Program-made: the position numbers and the translations under genes
Source of the DNA: Chloroflexota bacterium
GTDB taxonomy: Bacteria > Chloroflexota > Chloroflexia > Chloroheliales > Chloroheliaceae
Direction: 5' to 3'
NCBI GenBank assembly: GCA_028287745.1
Contig: JAQBPB010000071.1
Coordinates: forward strand, 17,930-81,929
Length of the DNA stretch: 64,000 nt
Part shown: piece after piece, positions 35,055-45,258 of the stretch
How the letters are laid out: every line of letters begins with the position of its first letter
Numbering within the stretch: the first letter of the stretch is position 1
The notes under the pieces: generated by a model
What the model saw: the letters and a program-made list of their open reading frames with translations, nothing else
What the model was told of the DNA's origin: nothing
Database searches by the model: none

Positions 35055-36125
35055 TTAGAGTCCGTGTAACTGGCGAGCCTCGCGTAGAAGCTCCCGGAGC
35101 GGGCCAAGCTCCGGCGAGTAGCCGCCCGGTCCAGGCCCGGCCTGGTCGTCACGGCTGGCCGCTTCGGGCGTTTCCCCGGCAAGCGTCCGCAAAGTAGCTT
35201 CAACCGAACCGGTTAAAGCCATTAAGTCATAACCGCCTTCCAGGACCATCGCGACCCGGCCCTGGCAGTAGGTTTCGGCCATTTGCAGTAACCGCCCGGT
35301 TAGCCGGGCATAGCCGGCGCTGCTCAAATTTAACCCGGCCAGGGGATCGCGCCAATGCCCGTCAAAACCGGCGGAAACCAGGATAAATTGAGGCTTGAAT
35401 TTTTCGGCTAAAGGTTCCAATAAAACTTCGAAACTTCTTTCCAGCACCGCGTCACCGCAACCGGGCGGCAAAGGCAGGTTCAGGTTAAAACCCCGGCCCC
35501 GGCCTTCACCGGTTTCGCTCAAGTACCCGGTGCCGGGGTAAAGGGGGTACTGGTGGCTGCTAAAGAAAAGCACCCTGGGATCATCATAGAACATGGCCTG
35601 GGTGCCGTTGCCGTGATGCACATCCCAATCTACAATAAGCACCCGCTCCAGGCTGTAATTGTCCAGCAAATAGCGGGTGGCAACTCCAATATTATTAAAA
35701 AGGCAAAATCCCATCGAGGCATCGGCCACGGCATGATGGCCGGGGGGCCGGACCAGGGCAAAAGCGTTGGAAACCTCGCCTGCCATAACGGCGTCAACAC
35801 CGCGCAGCAGACCACCGGCTGCCAGCAAAGCGACATCGAAAGAAGCGGGTGAAACAAGGGTATCCCGGTCGATTGGACCGCCCCCGGACCGGCAAAAGCG
35901 CTGCAAGGCAGCGACATAGCGCGGAGTATGGACGGCTTCAATCTGCGACAGTTCCGCTTTAACCGGCGCAAGACCAACAAACCGGCCCGGCCCGGCCAGT
36001 AATTTCCCGGCCAGACCGTACAGGGCTTCCGCCCGGCGCGGGCTTTCCGGATGGCCCCCGGTCTGGTGGTCAAGATATATTTCGCTAGAAATTATTCCGG
36101 TGGATTTGGAAATGGTGTCTGTCAT
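35055..36125 (-). CDS. Histone deacetylase-family (acetoin utilisation-like) protein
   Basis: A 356-residue zinc amidohydrolase of the arginase/deacetylase fold. The pocket is complete: tandem His 130-131 in RPPGHHA, zinc ligands Asp168 and His170 in DWDVHHGNG, Asp255 in AGFDGH, and transition-state Tyr299 in LEGGY. Substrates in bacteria include acetylated polyamines or acetyl-lysine proteins; undetermined here. I start at ATG 36125 and not 36164, because the extra 13 residues would be encoded by a short repeat (36148-36159) and the family aligns from here. Confidence 0.88.
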   Translation of the reverse strand: MTDTISKSTGIISSEIYLDHQTGGHPESPRRAEALYGLAGKLLAGPGRFVGLAPVKAELSQIEAVHTPRYVAALQRFCRSGGGPIDRDTLVSPASFDVALLAAGGLLRGVDAVMAGEVSNAFALVRPPGHHAVADASMGFCLFNNIGVATRYLLDNYSLERVLIVDWDVHHGNGTQAMFYDDPRVLFFSSHQYPLYPGTGYLSETGEGRGRGFNLNLPLPPGCGDAVLERSFEVLLEPLAEKFKPQFILVSAGFDGHWRDPLAGLNLSSAGYARLTGRLLQMAETYCQGRVAMVLEGGYDLMALTGSVEATLRTLAGETPEAASRDDQAGPGPGGYSPELGPLRELLREARQLHGL

Positions 36126-36147
36126 GTAAAGAACGTTCAAAGTAGCA

Positions 36148-36256
36148 CGTTGAACGTAGCACATGAAATATGAAGTGCCAGCAAATAACTAAATTAGCAC
36201 TCAAACCGGTAACAGAGCCGCCGCTGCGTTATCCGTTCCACGCACTACGTTCAACG
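36148..36256. repeat. 12-bp inverted repeat pair flanking the deacetylase/enolase spacer
   Basis: CGTTGAACGTAG (36148-36159) recurs inverted as CTACGTTCAACG (36245-36256). Similar pieces (CTACGT, GTTCAAC) appear at 38245-38272 between two other genes. Confidence 0.5.
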
Positions 36257-36265
36257 AAGTTTTTA

Positions 36266-37609
<1,344 letters not shown>

Positions 37610-37683
37610 TTAGCCTGACAGGACCGGTTTTCCAGCACCTAAAAGTTTACTGCGTTATCCTTGTCTTTAAGTAATACTACACT

Positions 37684-37710
37684 AAAAAAGGGCCGGATTC
37701 AAACCGGCCC
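37684..37710 (-). terminator. Rho-independent terminator
   Basis: On the minus strand GGGCCGG / CCGGCCC (seven-bp stem, seven-base loop) followed by six T. It lies just after the HIT-protein stop and before enolase. Confidence 0.85.
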
Positions 37711-37719
37711 TGGCCCAAT

Positions 37720-38142
37720 TTAGAGAGCCGCTTTAATTTTCTCGGCATTGGCGTTAAGCTCGTCCGGAGAAGCGCCGGGAGAGCTAAAAATGGCAAAAAG
37801 GTCATCCCCGTAATAGCGAGGAATCAGGTGCAAATGGTAGTGGAAAATGCTTTGCATGGCAGCCGGTTCGCTATTTTGCAGCGTATTCATGCCATCCGGC
37901 TCAAAGGCGGTCTTGATGGCTTTTGCCAGGCGGACCGCGACACGAGCGATTTCGGCGGCGGCATCTTCTTCAATATCGTAAATGTTGCGGTAATGGTCTT
38001 TAGGCACGATTAAGGTGTGACCGGGATTCTTTTGCTGCAAATTCATAAAAGCCACTACTTTATCGTCTTCGTAGACTTTTGCCGAGGGCAAAGTACCCTG
38101 GATAATTCTGCAAAAAAGGCAGTCTGCCAGCACTCCGCTCAT
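37720..38142 (-). CDS. HIT-family nucleotide hydrolase/transferase
   Basis: A 140-residue histidine-triad protein (HinT/Fhit type). The triad is HYHLHLIPR with His101, His103 and His105; the middle His forms the nucleotidyl intermediate. Cys8 and Cys11 in CLFC with later His residues match the structural zinc site of HinT-type proteins. AAAGGAGG precedes the ATG. Likely hydrolyses AMP-amidates or dinucleoside polyphosphates. A terminator follows directly. Confidence 0.92.
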   Translation of the reverse strand: MSGVLADCLFCRIIQGTLPSAKVYEDDKVVAFMNLQQKNPGHTLIVPKDHYRNIYDIEEDAAAEIARVAVRLAKAIKTAFEPDGMNTLQNSEPAAMQSIFHYHLHLIPRYYGDDLFAIFSSPGASPDELNANAEKIKAAL

Positions 38143-38284
38143 TTAGCCTCCTTTATCAACTCTATTAAACCTGAACCAATAATGCCACTCAACACCCATA
38201 GCCTTAGTCTGACGATCCCTGTTGAGCGTACTTCTTTCTAAGTCCTACGTTCCCCGTTCAACCTGCTACGTATAACACCCCGTA

Positions 38285-38704
38285 CTACTCCCCGATAATC
38301 TTTACCAGGATGCGCTTGCGGCGGTTGCCGTCAAATTCGCCGTAAAAGATTTGTTCCCAGGTGCCGAAATCCAGGCGGCCGCCGGTAACAGCCACTACTA
38401 CCTCGCGGCCCATGACCTGGCGCTTGATGTGGGAGTCGGCATTATCCTCGCCGGTGTCATTGTGCCGGTACTGCTCGATAGGGCCGTGGGGCACCAGTTT
38501 TTCGAGAAAGGTATCAAAATCATGATGCAGGCCGGGCTCGTCGTCATTAATAAAGACCGACGCGCTGATGTGCATCGGGTTGACCAGGCACAGACCTTCT
38601 TTGATACCGCTCTCCAGCAAGCAGCGCTCCACTTCCGAGGTAATATTGATGTAACCGCGCCGGGCCGGGACGGTTAAATGCAATTCCTGCCGGTAACTTT
38701 TCAT
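38285..38704 (-). CDS. YjbQ family protein (UPF0047)
   Basis: A 139-residue protein of the YjbQ/UPF0047 family, members of which show weak thiamine-phosphate synthase activity. [41 protein letters not shown] and [12 protein letters not shown] are family blocks; the conserved His and Asp residues around HISAS and EPGLHHD are intact. AAGGAG precedes the ATG. It follows ThpR by 26 bases in a run of minus-strand genes from 42632 down. True physiological role is unsettled in the family. Confidence 0.9.
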   Translation of the reverse strand: MKSYRQELHLTVPARRGYINITSEVERCLLESGIKEGLCLVNPMHISASVFINDDEPGLHHDFDTFLEKLVPHGPIEQYRHNDTGEDNADSHIKRQVMGREVVVAVTGGRLDFGTWEQIFYGEFDGNRRKRILVKIIGE

Positions 38705-38730
38705 CAGCTAAGGACTCCTTATAAATTTCT

Positions 38731-39270
38731 TTAATCGAGCAGTGAGTAAGTGGCTTCCAGGGTATGAATCGCCCCTTTGGAAGTGAGTTGGCTGGAAAAG
38801 AGGTGGAATTCTTCGATCTCGAACGGTTCAACTTTGAAAAGGGAATGACCCATGAGAAACTCGCCCAGGCGGTTAAGCGGGGCATCTTTGAGCCGGGCCA
38901 GGGTGATGTGCGGCGAGAACTTGCGTTTCTCCGGTTCGACACCGACCTGGACCAGGGCCTTTTCGACCCGGCGGTGCAACTGGAGCAGCGGTTCACTTTT
39001 TTCGATCCCGACCCATAGTACGTTGGGTTTGCCGCGCGGCGGGAAAGTCCCGACCCCTTCCAGGGCCAGGTCAAAGGGGTCTATCTGGACCTCGCTGAGC
39101 GCCCGGGCGATTTCTTCAAACTGAAACCGGTCCACCTCGCCAATAAAGCGCAACGTCAGGTGCAGTTGGTCGTCGGGGACCCAGTGGGCCCCCGGCAGTC
39201 CAAAAGACAGCCCGCTTAGCTCGGCTTTAACCCATTCGGGCAATTCGATTGCGACAAATAGACGGTACAT
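38731..39270 (-). CDS. thpR: RNA 2',3'-cyclic phosphodiesterase
   Basis: A 179-residue 2H-phosphoesterase. The two HxTx motifs are HLTL (His37-Thr39) and HITL (His121-Thr123), which form the catalytic pair opening 2',3'-cyclic phosphates on RNA. The start MYRLFVAIELPEWVK is typical of ThpR/LigT. No strong ribosome site; it begins 17 bases after the DegV stop, so translation may be coupled. Confidence 0.9.
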   Translation of the reverse strand: MYRLFVAIELPEWVKAELSGLSFGLPGAHWVPDDQLHLTLRFIGEVDRFQFEEIARALSEVQIDPFDLALEGVGTFPPRGKPNVLWVGIEKSEPLLQLHRRVEKALVQVGVEPEKRKFSPHITLARLKDAPLNRLGEFLMGHSLFKVEPFEIEEFHLFSSQLTSKGAIHTLEATYSLLD

Positions 39271-39287
39271 GCAAGTTTCAGTTCAGG

Positions 39288-40157
39288 TTAGAAAACCCCA
39301 CCTTCGTAAACCGCCACACCCATCGCGCCTGGTCCAAGATGGGTTGCCAGGACCGGGCTGAACTGGGCGACATACACTTTTTCGCGGGGGAAAATAGGTG
39401 CAATCCGCGTCAAGATGGTTTCAATATCGTTGGGGCTATTGGAGTGGATAATTGCCATCTCTTCGATATAGGGAAAATCCTCAATAAACTCGCACAGCCC
39501 CTCAATCGCTTTGGTGCGAGTGCGAGTGCGCTCGAAAGGCACAATTAAACCTTCTTCCAACCTGAGCAAAGGCCGGAAATTGGAAGGCGGAGTTGGCCCC
39601 AGGGCTTGCTGGGCTTTGGTATTGATCCGGCCGCTCTGCTGCAAATGCTGCATGGTCTCGGTGAAGAAAATGACATGGGTTTGAAAGACCATCCGGTTGA
39701 CTGCGCTGACCAGTTCAGGATGCAAAGCACCGTGCTTGGCGCGTTTGGCGGCTTCCATAGCAATAAAACCCAGGCCGAGCGAAGCCGACTGGGAGTCTAT
39801 AACCGTCACCTGAGAGGTCGGGGCCAGGATATTGTTCCGGGCTTGAATCGCGGTCTGGTAAGTCGAACCCAGTTTCGAGGAATGGTGAATCGAAATAACA
39901 CTGTCACCCTCTTTGAGGATTTTTTTGTAAAGTTCCTCGAAGGTTTCGGCTGCCGGGTGACTGGTTGTGGGTAAATCCAAATTTGAGGGCCAGTTAGCCA
40001 GCCGCCGGTGGAATTCTTCGGCGCTGATATCCACCCGGTCCAGGTAAGTTTCACCATTAATATTTACGTACAGGGGCACGACCTGAATTCCATATTGATG
40101 AACCAGTTCAGGTGGCAAATCACAGGTGCTATCGGTTACGATTCTAACTCGCGGCAT
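39288..40157 (-). CDS. DegV-family fatty-acid-binding protein (FakB-like)
   Basis: A 289-residue DegV protein. VRIVTDSTCDLP at the N-terminus, VPLYVNINGETYLD, the TSHPAAETFEELYKK segment and the SIHHSSKLGSTYQTA segment are family signatures; Ser and His there hold the fatty-acid carboxylate. FakB presents fatty acids to the kinase FakA for phosphorylation. AGGTGATC precedes the ATG. The FakA-like gene lies 124 bases upstream on the same strand, supporting this role. Confidence 0.9.
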   Translation of the reverse strand: MPRVRIVTDSTCDLPPELVHQYGIQVVPLYVNINGETYLDRVDISAEEFHRRLANWPSNLDLPTTSHPAAETFEELYKKILKEGDSVISIHHSSKLGSTYQTAIQARNNILAPTSQVTVIDSQSASLGLGFIAMEAAKRAKHGALHPELVSAVNRMVFQTHVIFFTETMQHLQQSGRINTKAQQALGPTPPSNFRPLLRLEEGLIVPFERTRTRTKAIEGLCEFIEDFPYIEEMAIIHSNSPNDIETILTRIAPIFPREKVYVAQFSPVLATHLGPGAMGVAVYEGGVF

Positions 40158-40281
40158 TGATCACCTGTCCTTGCTGGCAGGAGAAGCCAGTTGGGAGATT
40201 GTTATTGTTGTTAAGAGTTATGCTAAAAAATAACAGCTTGGTTAACTGTAAAATTGATTTCACTTTTTGCTTTTCCCCGGT

Positions 40282-42066
40282 TTATTCCACCGAGATAATG
40301 TAATGATAATGCGGCTGTCCACCCAGAATGAGTTCAACACTCTGGCTCGGATACCGCGCCTGCACCTGGGCCAGCAGGGTTTGAGCTTCCGGCTCACTGA
40401 CATCCTGACCATAATAGAAAGTCAGTAAATCGCGTTTGGCCGCCTCCATCTTTTCGAGCAGTTGCCAGACGGTATCTTCTTTGCTTTCGGTGGCCAGGCT
40501 CAACTGGTCATCAATCAGGCCAATCCACTGCCCGTCGGTGACCGAGATACCGTTAACCGTAGCGGTCCGGACGGCCCGCGTAACTTCGCCGGTCCGCACA
40601 TCACCCAGCGCTGCCTGCATATTGGCCGCATTTTCGGACAAATCCGCTTCATAATTGAAGCGCGAAAGGGCCGCAATACCCTGGGGTATAGTCGCGGTAG
40701 GCACGACCACAACCTGTTTATCGGTCAGGCTGCCTATTTGCTGGGCCACCATTACGATATTCTTGTTGTTGGGCAGAATTATCACCCACTGGCTGGGAAC
40801 CTTCTTGACAGCTTTGAGCAAGTCCTGGGTGCTGGGATTCATGGTCTGGCCGCCCTGGACGACATAATTTGCCCCAAAGTTCTTGAAAGCCTGGGCCAGG
40901 CCCTCACCCGCCGCGACCGCGATAACCGAAACGGTCAGGTCACTGCCGGTCGAACCGGCCTCGCTCATATCGGCCAGGTCATGATTAGCACCCGCGCTGT
41001 GCTTGTTCTGGAAAGCTTCTTCGTGCTGGGTCTGCATGTTGTCCAGTTTAATCTGACCCAGCGAGCCAAGCGAAGTCGCGTAGCTCAGAATTTTACCAGG
41101 GTCTTCGCTGTGAATGTGGACCTTGACCATAGTATGGTCACCCACGATTACGGCACTCTGCCCCATCTCAACCAGTTTATCACGTACTTCCTCAAAAATG
41201 ATGGGCTGGCTGGCATACATTATAAAGTTGGTGCAGTAACCGAAAGAATCTTCGGCGGCGTGGTCGTCATCAGGGCTAACTTCAAATTTAGGCCGGGCTT
41301 TTTCGACCTCACTCAGGCCGTGTTTGACCAGTTCTTCACCGCGCAAATGCTTCAGAGCGCCTTCCAGCATCACAAAACAGCCGTGTCCACCGGCATCTAC
41401 CACCCCGGCATCACGCAAGGCCGGGAGCAAAGTAGGCGTACGCGCAACCGACTCTTTAGCCGCTTCAACGGCGCAGGTCAGCACATACAGGACACTATCA
41501 TTTTCTTTGGCGGCTTCCTCGGCGGCTTCAGCCGCTTCGCGCACCACTGTGAGCATGGTGCCTTCCACCGGCTTGATAACCGCCCGGTAGGCCATTTCAC
41601 GGGCTTTGGTCAGGGCGTGGGCCAGGTCCAGGGCATTAAAAGTCGTCTTGCCTTGCAGACCCTCGGCAAACCCCCGGAGAACCTGGGAAAGAATAACCCC
41701 ACTGTTGCCCCTGGCACCCATAAGCGCGCCGTAAGCCAGCCGCTTGCCGACAAGTTCAGCCGTATCTTCGGGTTTGGAACTGAGTTCCACTTCCTTTATA
41801 GCGGCTTCCATGGTGCGGGTCATATTAGTGCCGGTATCGCCATCGGGAACCGGGAAAACATTCAAAGCATTGATCGCGTCGGTATGTTGTTCCAGCCAGC
41901 GAGCGCTGGCGAAAAGGGCTTCCCTTAGATTTGCACCGGTACAAGGGCTATTCAAACGGTCCCCAAACGAGGCAGTTGAGGAAGTCAAACCATCAGGGCT
42001 TATAGCAGGCGGTTCAACCGCGTCGCTGCCTTTTTCGGCTTGTATTTGTAGGTTATCCCTTTCCAA
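40282..42066 (-). CDS. DAK2-domain protein, FakA-like fatty acid kinase
   Basis: A 594-residue protein with an N-terminal extension (~40), a DhaL-type kinase domain with NVFPVPDGDTGTNM (Asp residues bind Mg-ATP) and GARGNSGVILSQ, a middle domain and a C-terminal DegV-like DUF1949-type part ending in LILGGQPHYHYIISVE. This is the FakA layout: ATP-dependent phosphorylation of fatty acids bound to FakB, giving acyl-phosphate for membrane lipids. TTG start with AAAGGACGG upstream. Neighbours are Asp23 upstream and DegV downstream, as in Firmicutes. Confidence 0.88.
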   Translation of the reverse strand: MERDNLQIQAEKGSDAVEPPAISPDGLTSSTASFGDRLNSPCTGANLREALFASARWLEQHTDAINALNVFPVPDGDTGTNMTRTMEAAIKEVELSSKPEDTAELVGKRLAYGALMGARGNSGVILSQVLRGFAEGLQGKTTFNALDLAHALTKAREMAYRAVIKPVEGTMLTVVREAAEAAEEAAKENDSVLYVLTCAVEAAKESVARTPTLLPALRDAGVVDAGGHGCFVMLEGALKHLRGEELVKHGLSEVEKARPKFEVSPDDDHAAEDSFGYCTNFIMYASQPIIFEEVRDKLVEMGQSAVIVGDHTMVKVHIHSEDPGKILSYATSLGSLGQIKLDNMQTQHEEAFQNKHSAGANHDLADMSEAGSTGSDLTVSVIAVAAGEGLAQAFKNFGANYVVQGGQTMNPSTQDLLKAVKKVPSQWVIILPNNKNIVMVAQQIGSLTDKQVVVVPTATIPQGIAALSRFNYEADLSENAANMQAALGDVRTGEVTRAVRTATVNGISVTDGQWIGLIDDQLSLATESKEDTVWQLLEKMEAAKRDLLTFYYGQDVSEPEAQTLLAQVQARYPSQSVELILGGQPHYHYIISVE

Positions 42067-42158
42067 TCTTTATAATCCGTCCTTTAAATTTCTAGGCTGG
42101 TTGGCCGCGCCGCGCCTATCCCAGACGATCCATTACTCTACTCTGAGAGCAGTTTCTG

Positions 42159-42632
42159 CTAACCTTCTCTGGTTTCGCCTTTGTTATCCCGGCGGTTTCG
42201 CCGCGAGTTGCCGGTTTCCTGGTCGGCGGTCTGGCGTAAACCCTGCACATTAACGTTAACTTCGGCAACCGGGCGACCCAGGTGGCGTTCGACCTCAAAT
42301 TTAACGTTGGACATAATGTTATGGGCGACTTCACTGACTTTCAACCCATACTCAATAATCACAAAAAGGTCAAGGATGATTTCCTCGCCTTCGAAACGAA
42401 TCTGAATACCTTCCCGGTACTGCTCTGGACGTAACATAGTGGCCCGGCCATTATGCAACCGCCGGGCAGCCAGACCAACCACACCATAACTTTTATCCAG
42501 CACGGCTTCCGAGGCAATGGAGGCAATCGCCTCCGGAGAAACTTCGACCTTCCCCAACTTTTCGACTTCGGGGGCAGGTGGGGTTTGCCCGGTTGATGCG
42601 CCACGGCTCTCTAAGCTGGTGTCTTTTTTCAT
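42159..42632 (-). CDS. Asp23/Gls24 family envelope protein (YloU-like)
   Basis: A 157-residue protein with the Asp23 domain (about 27-130): VEVSPEAIASIASEAV, VVGLAARR, and LDLFVIIEYGLKVSEVAHNI leading to VEVNVNVQGL. Termini are charged and disordered. Partner of the FakA-like kinase in YloU-YloV order. AGG precedes the ATG. Diverges from rpmB. Confidence 0.9.
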   Translation of the reverse strand: MKKDTSLESRGASTGQTPPAPEVEKLGKVEVSPEAIASIASEAVLDKSYGVVGLAARRLHNGRATMLRPEQYREGIQIRFEGEEIILDLFVIIEYGLKVSEVAHNIMSNVKFEVERHLGRPVAEVNVNVQGLRQTADQETGNSRRNRRDNKGETREG

Positions 42633-42687
42633 TTGATGGCCTGACTGATTTTCTTATTGAAGCAGCATTTCCAGGCTAGTGGAGCAT

Positions 42688-42716
42688 TTGCTAAAATGGC
42701 CGGATTGTGCTACACT
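42688..42716 (+). promoter_or_regulatory. Probable sigma-70-type promoter of rpmB
   Basis: TTGCTA (42688-42693) and TACACT (42711-42716), 17 bases apart. Start near 42723 gives an ~80-base leader. Confidence 0.5.
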
Positions 42717-42805
42717 ATTCGTCCTGTGACCTCGACATAAGTCGGGTTCAATTCGTGGTAAATGATACAGCAAAAAAAGTAATTCGTAAAGGGGGTAAAG
42801 GAAAA

Positions 42806-43000
42806 TTGTCTGGCAAATGTGATGTCTGCGGCAAGATACCGGGATTCGGCCACAACGTTAGCCACTCGGCCCGCAAGACCAACCGGATGTGGATGCCCAA
42901 TATTCAGCATAAACTCATCCAGCTGAAGGGTGAAACTGCGCCCGTAAAGCGCTACATCTGCACCCAGTGCCTGCGCACGCTTCAAAAAGACCGCGTTTAA
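42806..43000 (+). CDS. rpmB: 50S ribosomal protein L28
   Basis: A 64-residue zinc-type L28. SGKCDVCGKIPGFGHNVSHS starts right after the TTG start codon and matches the canonical N-terminus; the second Cys pair is CTQC. RRTNRMWMPN-type centre is present as KTNRMWMPN. The reading frame stays open upstream to 42710, but the added 32 residues have no L28 likeness. AAAGGA and GGGGG lie just upstream of TTG. Confidence 0.93.
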   Translation: MSGKCDVCGKIPGFGHNVSHSARKTNRMWMPNIQHKLIQLKGETAPVKRYICTQCLRTLQKDRV

Positions 43001-43110
43001 CTTTCGTCCCGCGAGGGTACCCGGTTCCCTGTCCTATCCAGGATTAAGCCGGTCAAAGAGCTTCTACAAGAATTAAAACCCTTTACGAACGGCGGAAGAA
43101 GAACCATTTT

Positions 43111-43139
43111 ACAGGCTACTCAAACAGTAGCCTGTTTTT
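43111..43139 (+). terminator. Rho-independent terminator of rpmB
   Basis: A perfect ten-bp stem (43111-43120 with 43126-43135), five-base loop, then TTTT. Confidence 0.88.
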
Positions 43140-43207
43140 GTTTCTGTTAGTTAGGTCACAACTACTGTTTGAACCCTATGCTAGAATAATCAGGCTGTGG
43201 TAATTTT

Positions 43208-43237
43208 TTGATACCCCACTGCGTTTTATTGTATAGA
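43208..43237 (+). promoter_or_regulatory. Probable promoter of the ECF sigma gene
   Basis: TTGATA (43208-43213) and TATAGA (43232-43237), 18 bases apart, about 43 bases before the ATG at 43280. Confidence 0.45.
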
Positions 43238-43279
43238 TGGTTTTGCTAACAGGATTAAAATCATCTTTGTCACCTCTCC

Positions 43280-43864
43280 ATGGGAAAGGGGGCAGTTATT
43301 ATCAGCCCGAATGAAGACGCCGAACTGGTAAACCGCGTGCGGGCGGGTGACCTGGCCGCGTTTGAAGTAATTGTGGCGCAATACGAGCCAAAGCTAGTCC
43401 GCTATATCTACGGTCTGACGCACGAACGGGAACTGGCCGAAGACCTGGTCCAGGAAACTTTTGTGTCGGCCTACCGGGCTTTATCGTCTGCCCCGGACGA
43501 CTTGCGGCTATCGGCCTGGCTCTATAAGATCGCCCTGAATAAAGTACGCAGCGAGAAACGGCGCAAGGAACTACCGGTTTATTCGGTGACCTTTTCTAAT
43601 GAAAAAGGCCAGGGAAGAGCGGAAAATGAGCAGCCAATCTTTAATGTAGCCGACCCGCGCCAGGAACCCGGTGAACAAGTCGCCCAGCGCCAACAAATCG
43701 CCGGTACGCTGGCTCAGTTGCCGGACGACCAGGCCACTGCATTATTAATGGACGCGCAGGGTTATGGTGACGATGAAATCGCCAGCGCGCTTGAAGTTAG
43801 CGTGGGAGCAGTCCGCCAGAAACTTTTCCGGGGACGCAAAGCTTTCCGCGCCCTTTACCAGTAA
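43280..43864 (+). CDS. ECF-type RNA polymerase sigma factor
   Basis: A 194-residue sigma-70-family factor with regions 2 and 4 only. Region 2 (about 15-85) has FEVIVAQYEPKLVRYIYGL and AEDLVQETFVSAYR, the core-binding and -10 motifs. Region 4 (about 135-190) has LPDDQATALLMDAQGYGDDEIASAL and VSVGAVRQKLFRGRKA as the helix-turn-helix. No strong ribosome site before the ATG. It precedes a membrane protein that may be its anti-sigma partner (77 bases). Confidence 0.9.
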   Translation: MGKGAVIISPNEDAELVNRVRAGDLAAFEVIVAQYEPKLVRYIYGLTHERELAEDLVQETFVSAYRALSSAPDDLRLSAWLYKIALNKVRSEKRRKELPVYSVTFSNEKGQGRAENEQPIFNVADPRQEPGEQVAQRQQIAGTLAQLPDDQATALLMDAQGYGDDEIASALEVSVGAVRQKLFRGRKAFRALYQ

Positions 43865-43941
43865 GTTTAAACCCCTGGGGACCGCTCTTTCCTCGCAAGT
43901 CATAATGCAGGTCACCAACCAGGGCTAAAAAGGGTAAACCT

Positions 43942-45168
43942 TTGACACAGAATAACGGATCTAACGGCCCGGCAGACCGGGAAGAAGAAAACCAAATAAT
44001 GAACGACCCGGCCTTAATTAACCGGGTCAGGCAAGACCTGGACGCGGTCATGACCCCACCCGAGAGCGGCTTTCGCTCGCGCCGGGCGGCCATCATGAGC
44101 CAACTGCAGGCCGAAGCCGGTCAAAGCGGTCTGGAAGAACCTACCCAACGATTTGCCGCCGGGCAGGGCGAGCCGACCCATCGATTTACCGTACCACCGG
44201 CCCCCCTTTCCGGGGTAACGCCGCCTTTTCAGGCTGCCCCACCACCGCCGGTTTCTATTGAAAGCCGCCGGGTGGAACGGCGTGCCAGCCGAGTATCCGG
44301 CTGGCTGGGAGCGCTGGCCGCCGCTCTGGTGCTGCTGGTAATCGCCGGGGCAGTCCTTATGTACCTGGCTAACAATCAAGCCAGAACGTCAACTCTGATT
44401 CAAGCTTCGAACCCCAACGAGGCCAGCACCACTGCGGCCGGTATTGTGGCTGCTACGACTGCCGTCCCGGCTCCCGCAGTTGCCAGCGCCCCTTTAACGC
44501 CAAATGCGGACAGCGCTGCCAGTAGTGCCGCTACCGCCGGGGATAGCACAAAAGCCGCTGCTACACCCGCTGCGGCGGCTACTACTGCCGCAGCGGCCGG
44601 TAATGCGCCTGCTGCCGCGGCGGCGGCGGCTACTACTGCCGCTGCCGCGGCCGGTGCCACAACATCGGCAGGCAGCCTTCCGCCAATTGCCGGTTCGGTA
44701 ACGCCCGCCGCTTTAGTTACCAGCGGGCCGGGTTCCCAGGCCAGGAATACCGGGCTGCCGCCTTTCCCCGGCTCTACGCCGATTAGCAGCCTGGGTAGTG
44801 GCCGCCCGATCAAGTTCATCCTGACAACCCTGGCTCCCCAGGCCTTAACCAGCCAAACCTCGCGCCAATTGCAGGGCCTGGACGACCCGACAATTCAGAA
44901 TTACAACTTTTCCGGCAGCAAGGTAAGTGGTCTAAAAAGTGATGAGGTCATTACCTTTTACCAGGAACAGGCTACCGCAGCGGGCTACCGGTTCATGGGT
45001 GTCACCGCGTTACAGCAGGACAGCAACGGCAATAAATTACGCTGGATCTACCTGAGCAAGGGCACCGAGCGGGTCGGGATCCTGGTGGTAGACGCCACTG
45101 ACGACGAAGCCGGTAGCACCTTTGGCCTGAAAGCCAACGAAACGGGTATTATCTTCGCCACGGCCTAG
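43942..45168 (+). CDS. Single-pass membrane protein, possible anti-sigma partner
   Basis: A 408-residue protein with a ~115-residue cytosolic N-terminus, one membrane helix (about 118-142), an ~110-residue Ala/Thr/Pro-rich extracellular linker and a compact C-terminal domain of ~135 residues (IKFILTTLAPQAL ... DEVITFYQEQATAAGYRFMG ... GILVVDATDDEAG). The short helix FRSRRAAIMSQLQAEA might hold a sigma factor, but no zinc HxxxCxxC motif is seen, so it is not a standard ZAS anti-sigma. TTG start with AAGGG seven bases upstream. Terminator follows. Function inferred from position only. Confidence 0.7.
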   Translation: MTQNNGSNGPADREEENQIMNDPALINRVRQDLDAVMTPPESGFRSRRAAIMSQLQAEAGQSGLEEPTQRFAAGQGEPTHRFTVPPAPLSGVTPPFQAAPPPPVSIESRRVERRASRVSGWLGALAAALVLLVIAGAVLMYLANNQARTSTLIQASNPNEASTTAAGIVAATTAVPAPAVASAPLTPNADSAASSAATAGDSTKAAATPAAAATTAAAAGNAPAAAAAAATTAAAAAGATTSAGSLPPIAGSVTPAALVTSGPGSQARNTGLPPFPGSTPISSLGSGRPIKFILTTLAPQALTSQTSRQLQGLDDPTIQNYNFSGSKVSGLKSDEVITFYQEQATAAGYRFMGVTALQQDSNGNKLRWIYLSKGTERVGILVVDATDDEAGSTFGLKANETGIIFATA

Positions 45169-45176
45169 ACAAACTT

Positions 45177-45221
45177 AAAAAGGGAGAGCCTGGTTGTAAT
45201 GAAACCAGGCTCTCCCTTTTT
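45177..45221. terminator. Bidirectional rho-independent terminator
   Basis: A perfect 19-bp stem (45177-45195 with 45203-45221), seven-base loop, A-run and T-run at the ends. Ends the 43942 gene and the convergent two-component operon. Confidence 0.92.
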
Positions 45222-45258
45222 AGTCCGTTTTAGTTTACAAATTGCGCGAAAAACTTTA

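Noticed and set aside
40462..41928. 488-codon plus-strand frame
   Set aside because: Antisense shadow of the FakA-like gene; His/Gly-rich composition is typical of GC-skewed complement frames.
42740..42765. tRNA T-loop-like GGTTCAATTC stretch
   Set aside because: No acceptor stem, anticodon arm or D-arm can be formed around it.
42710..42805. N-terminal extension of L28
   Set aside because: The 32 added residues do not resemble L28, and the canonical N-terminus starts at TTG 42806.
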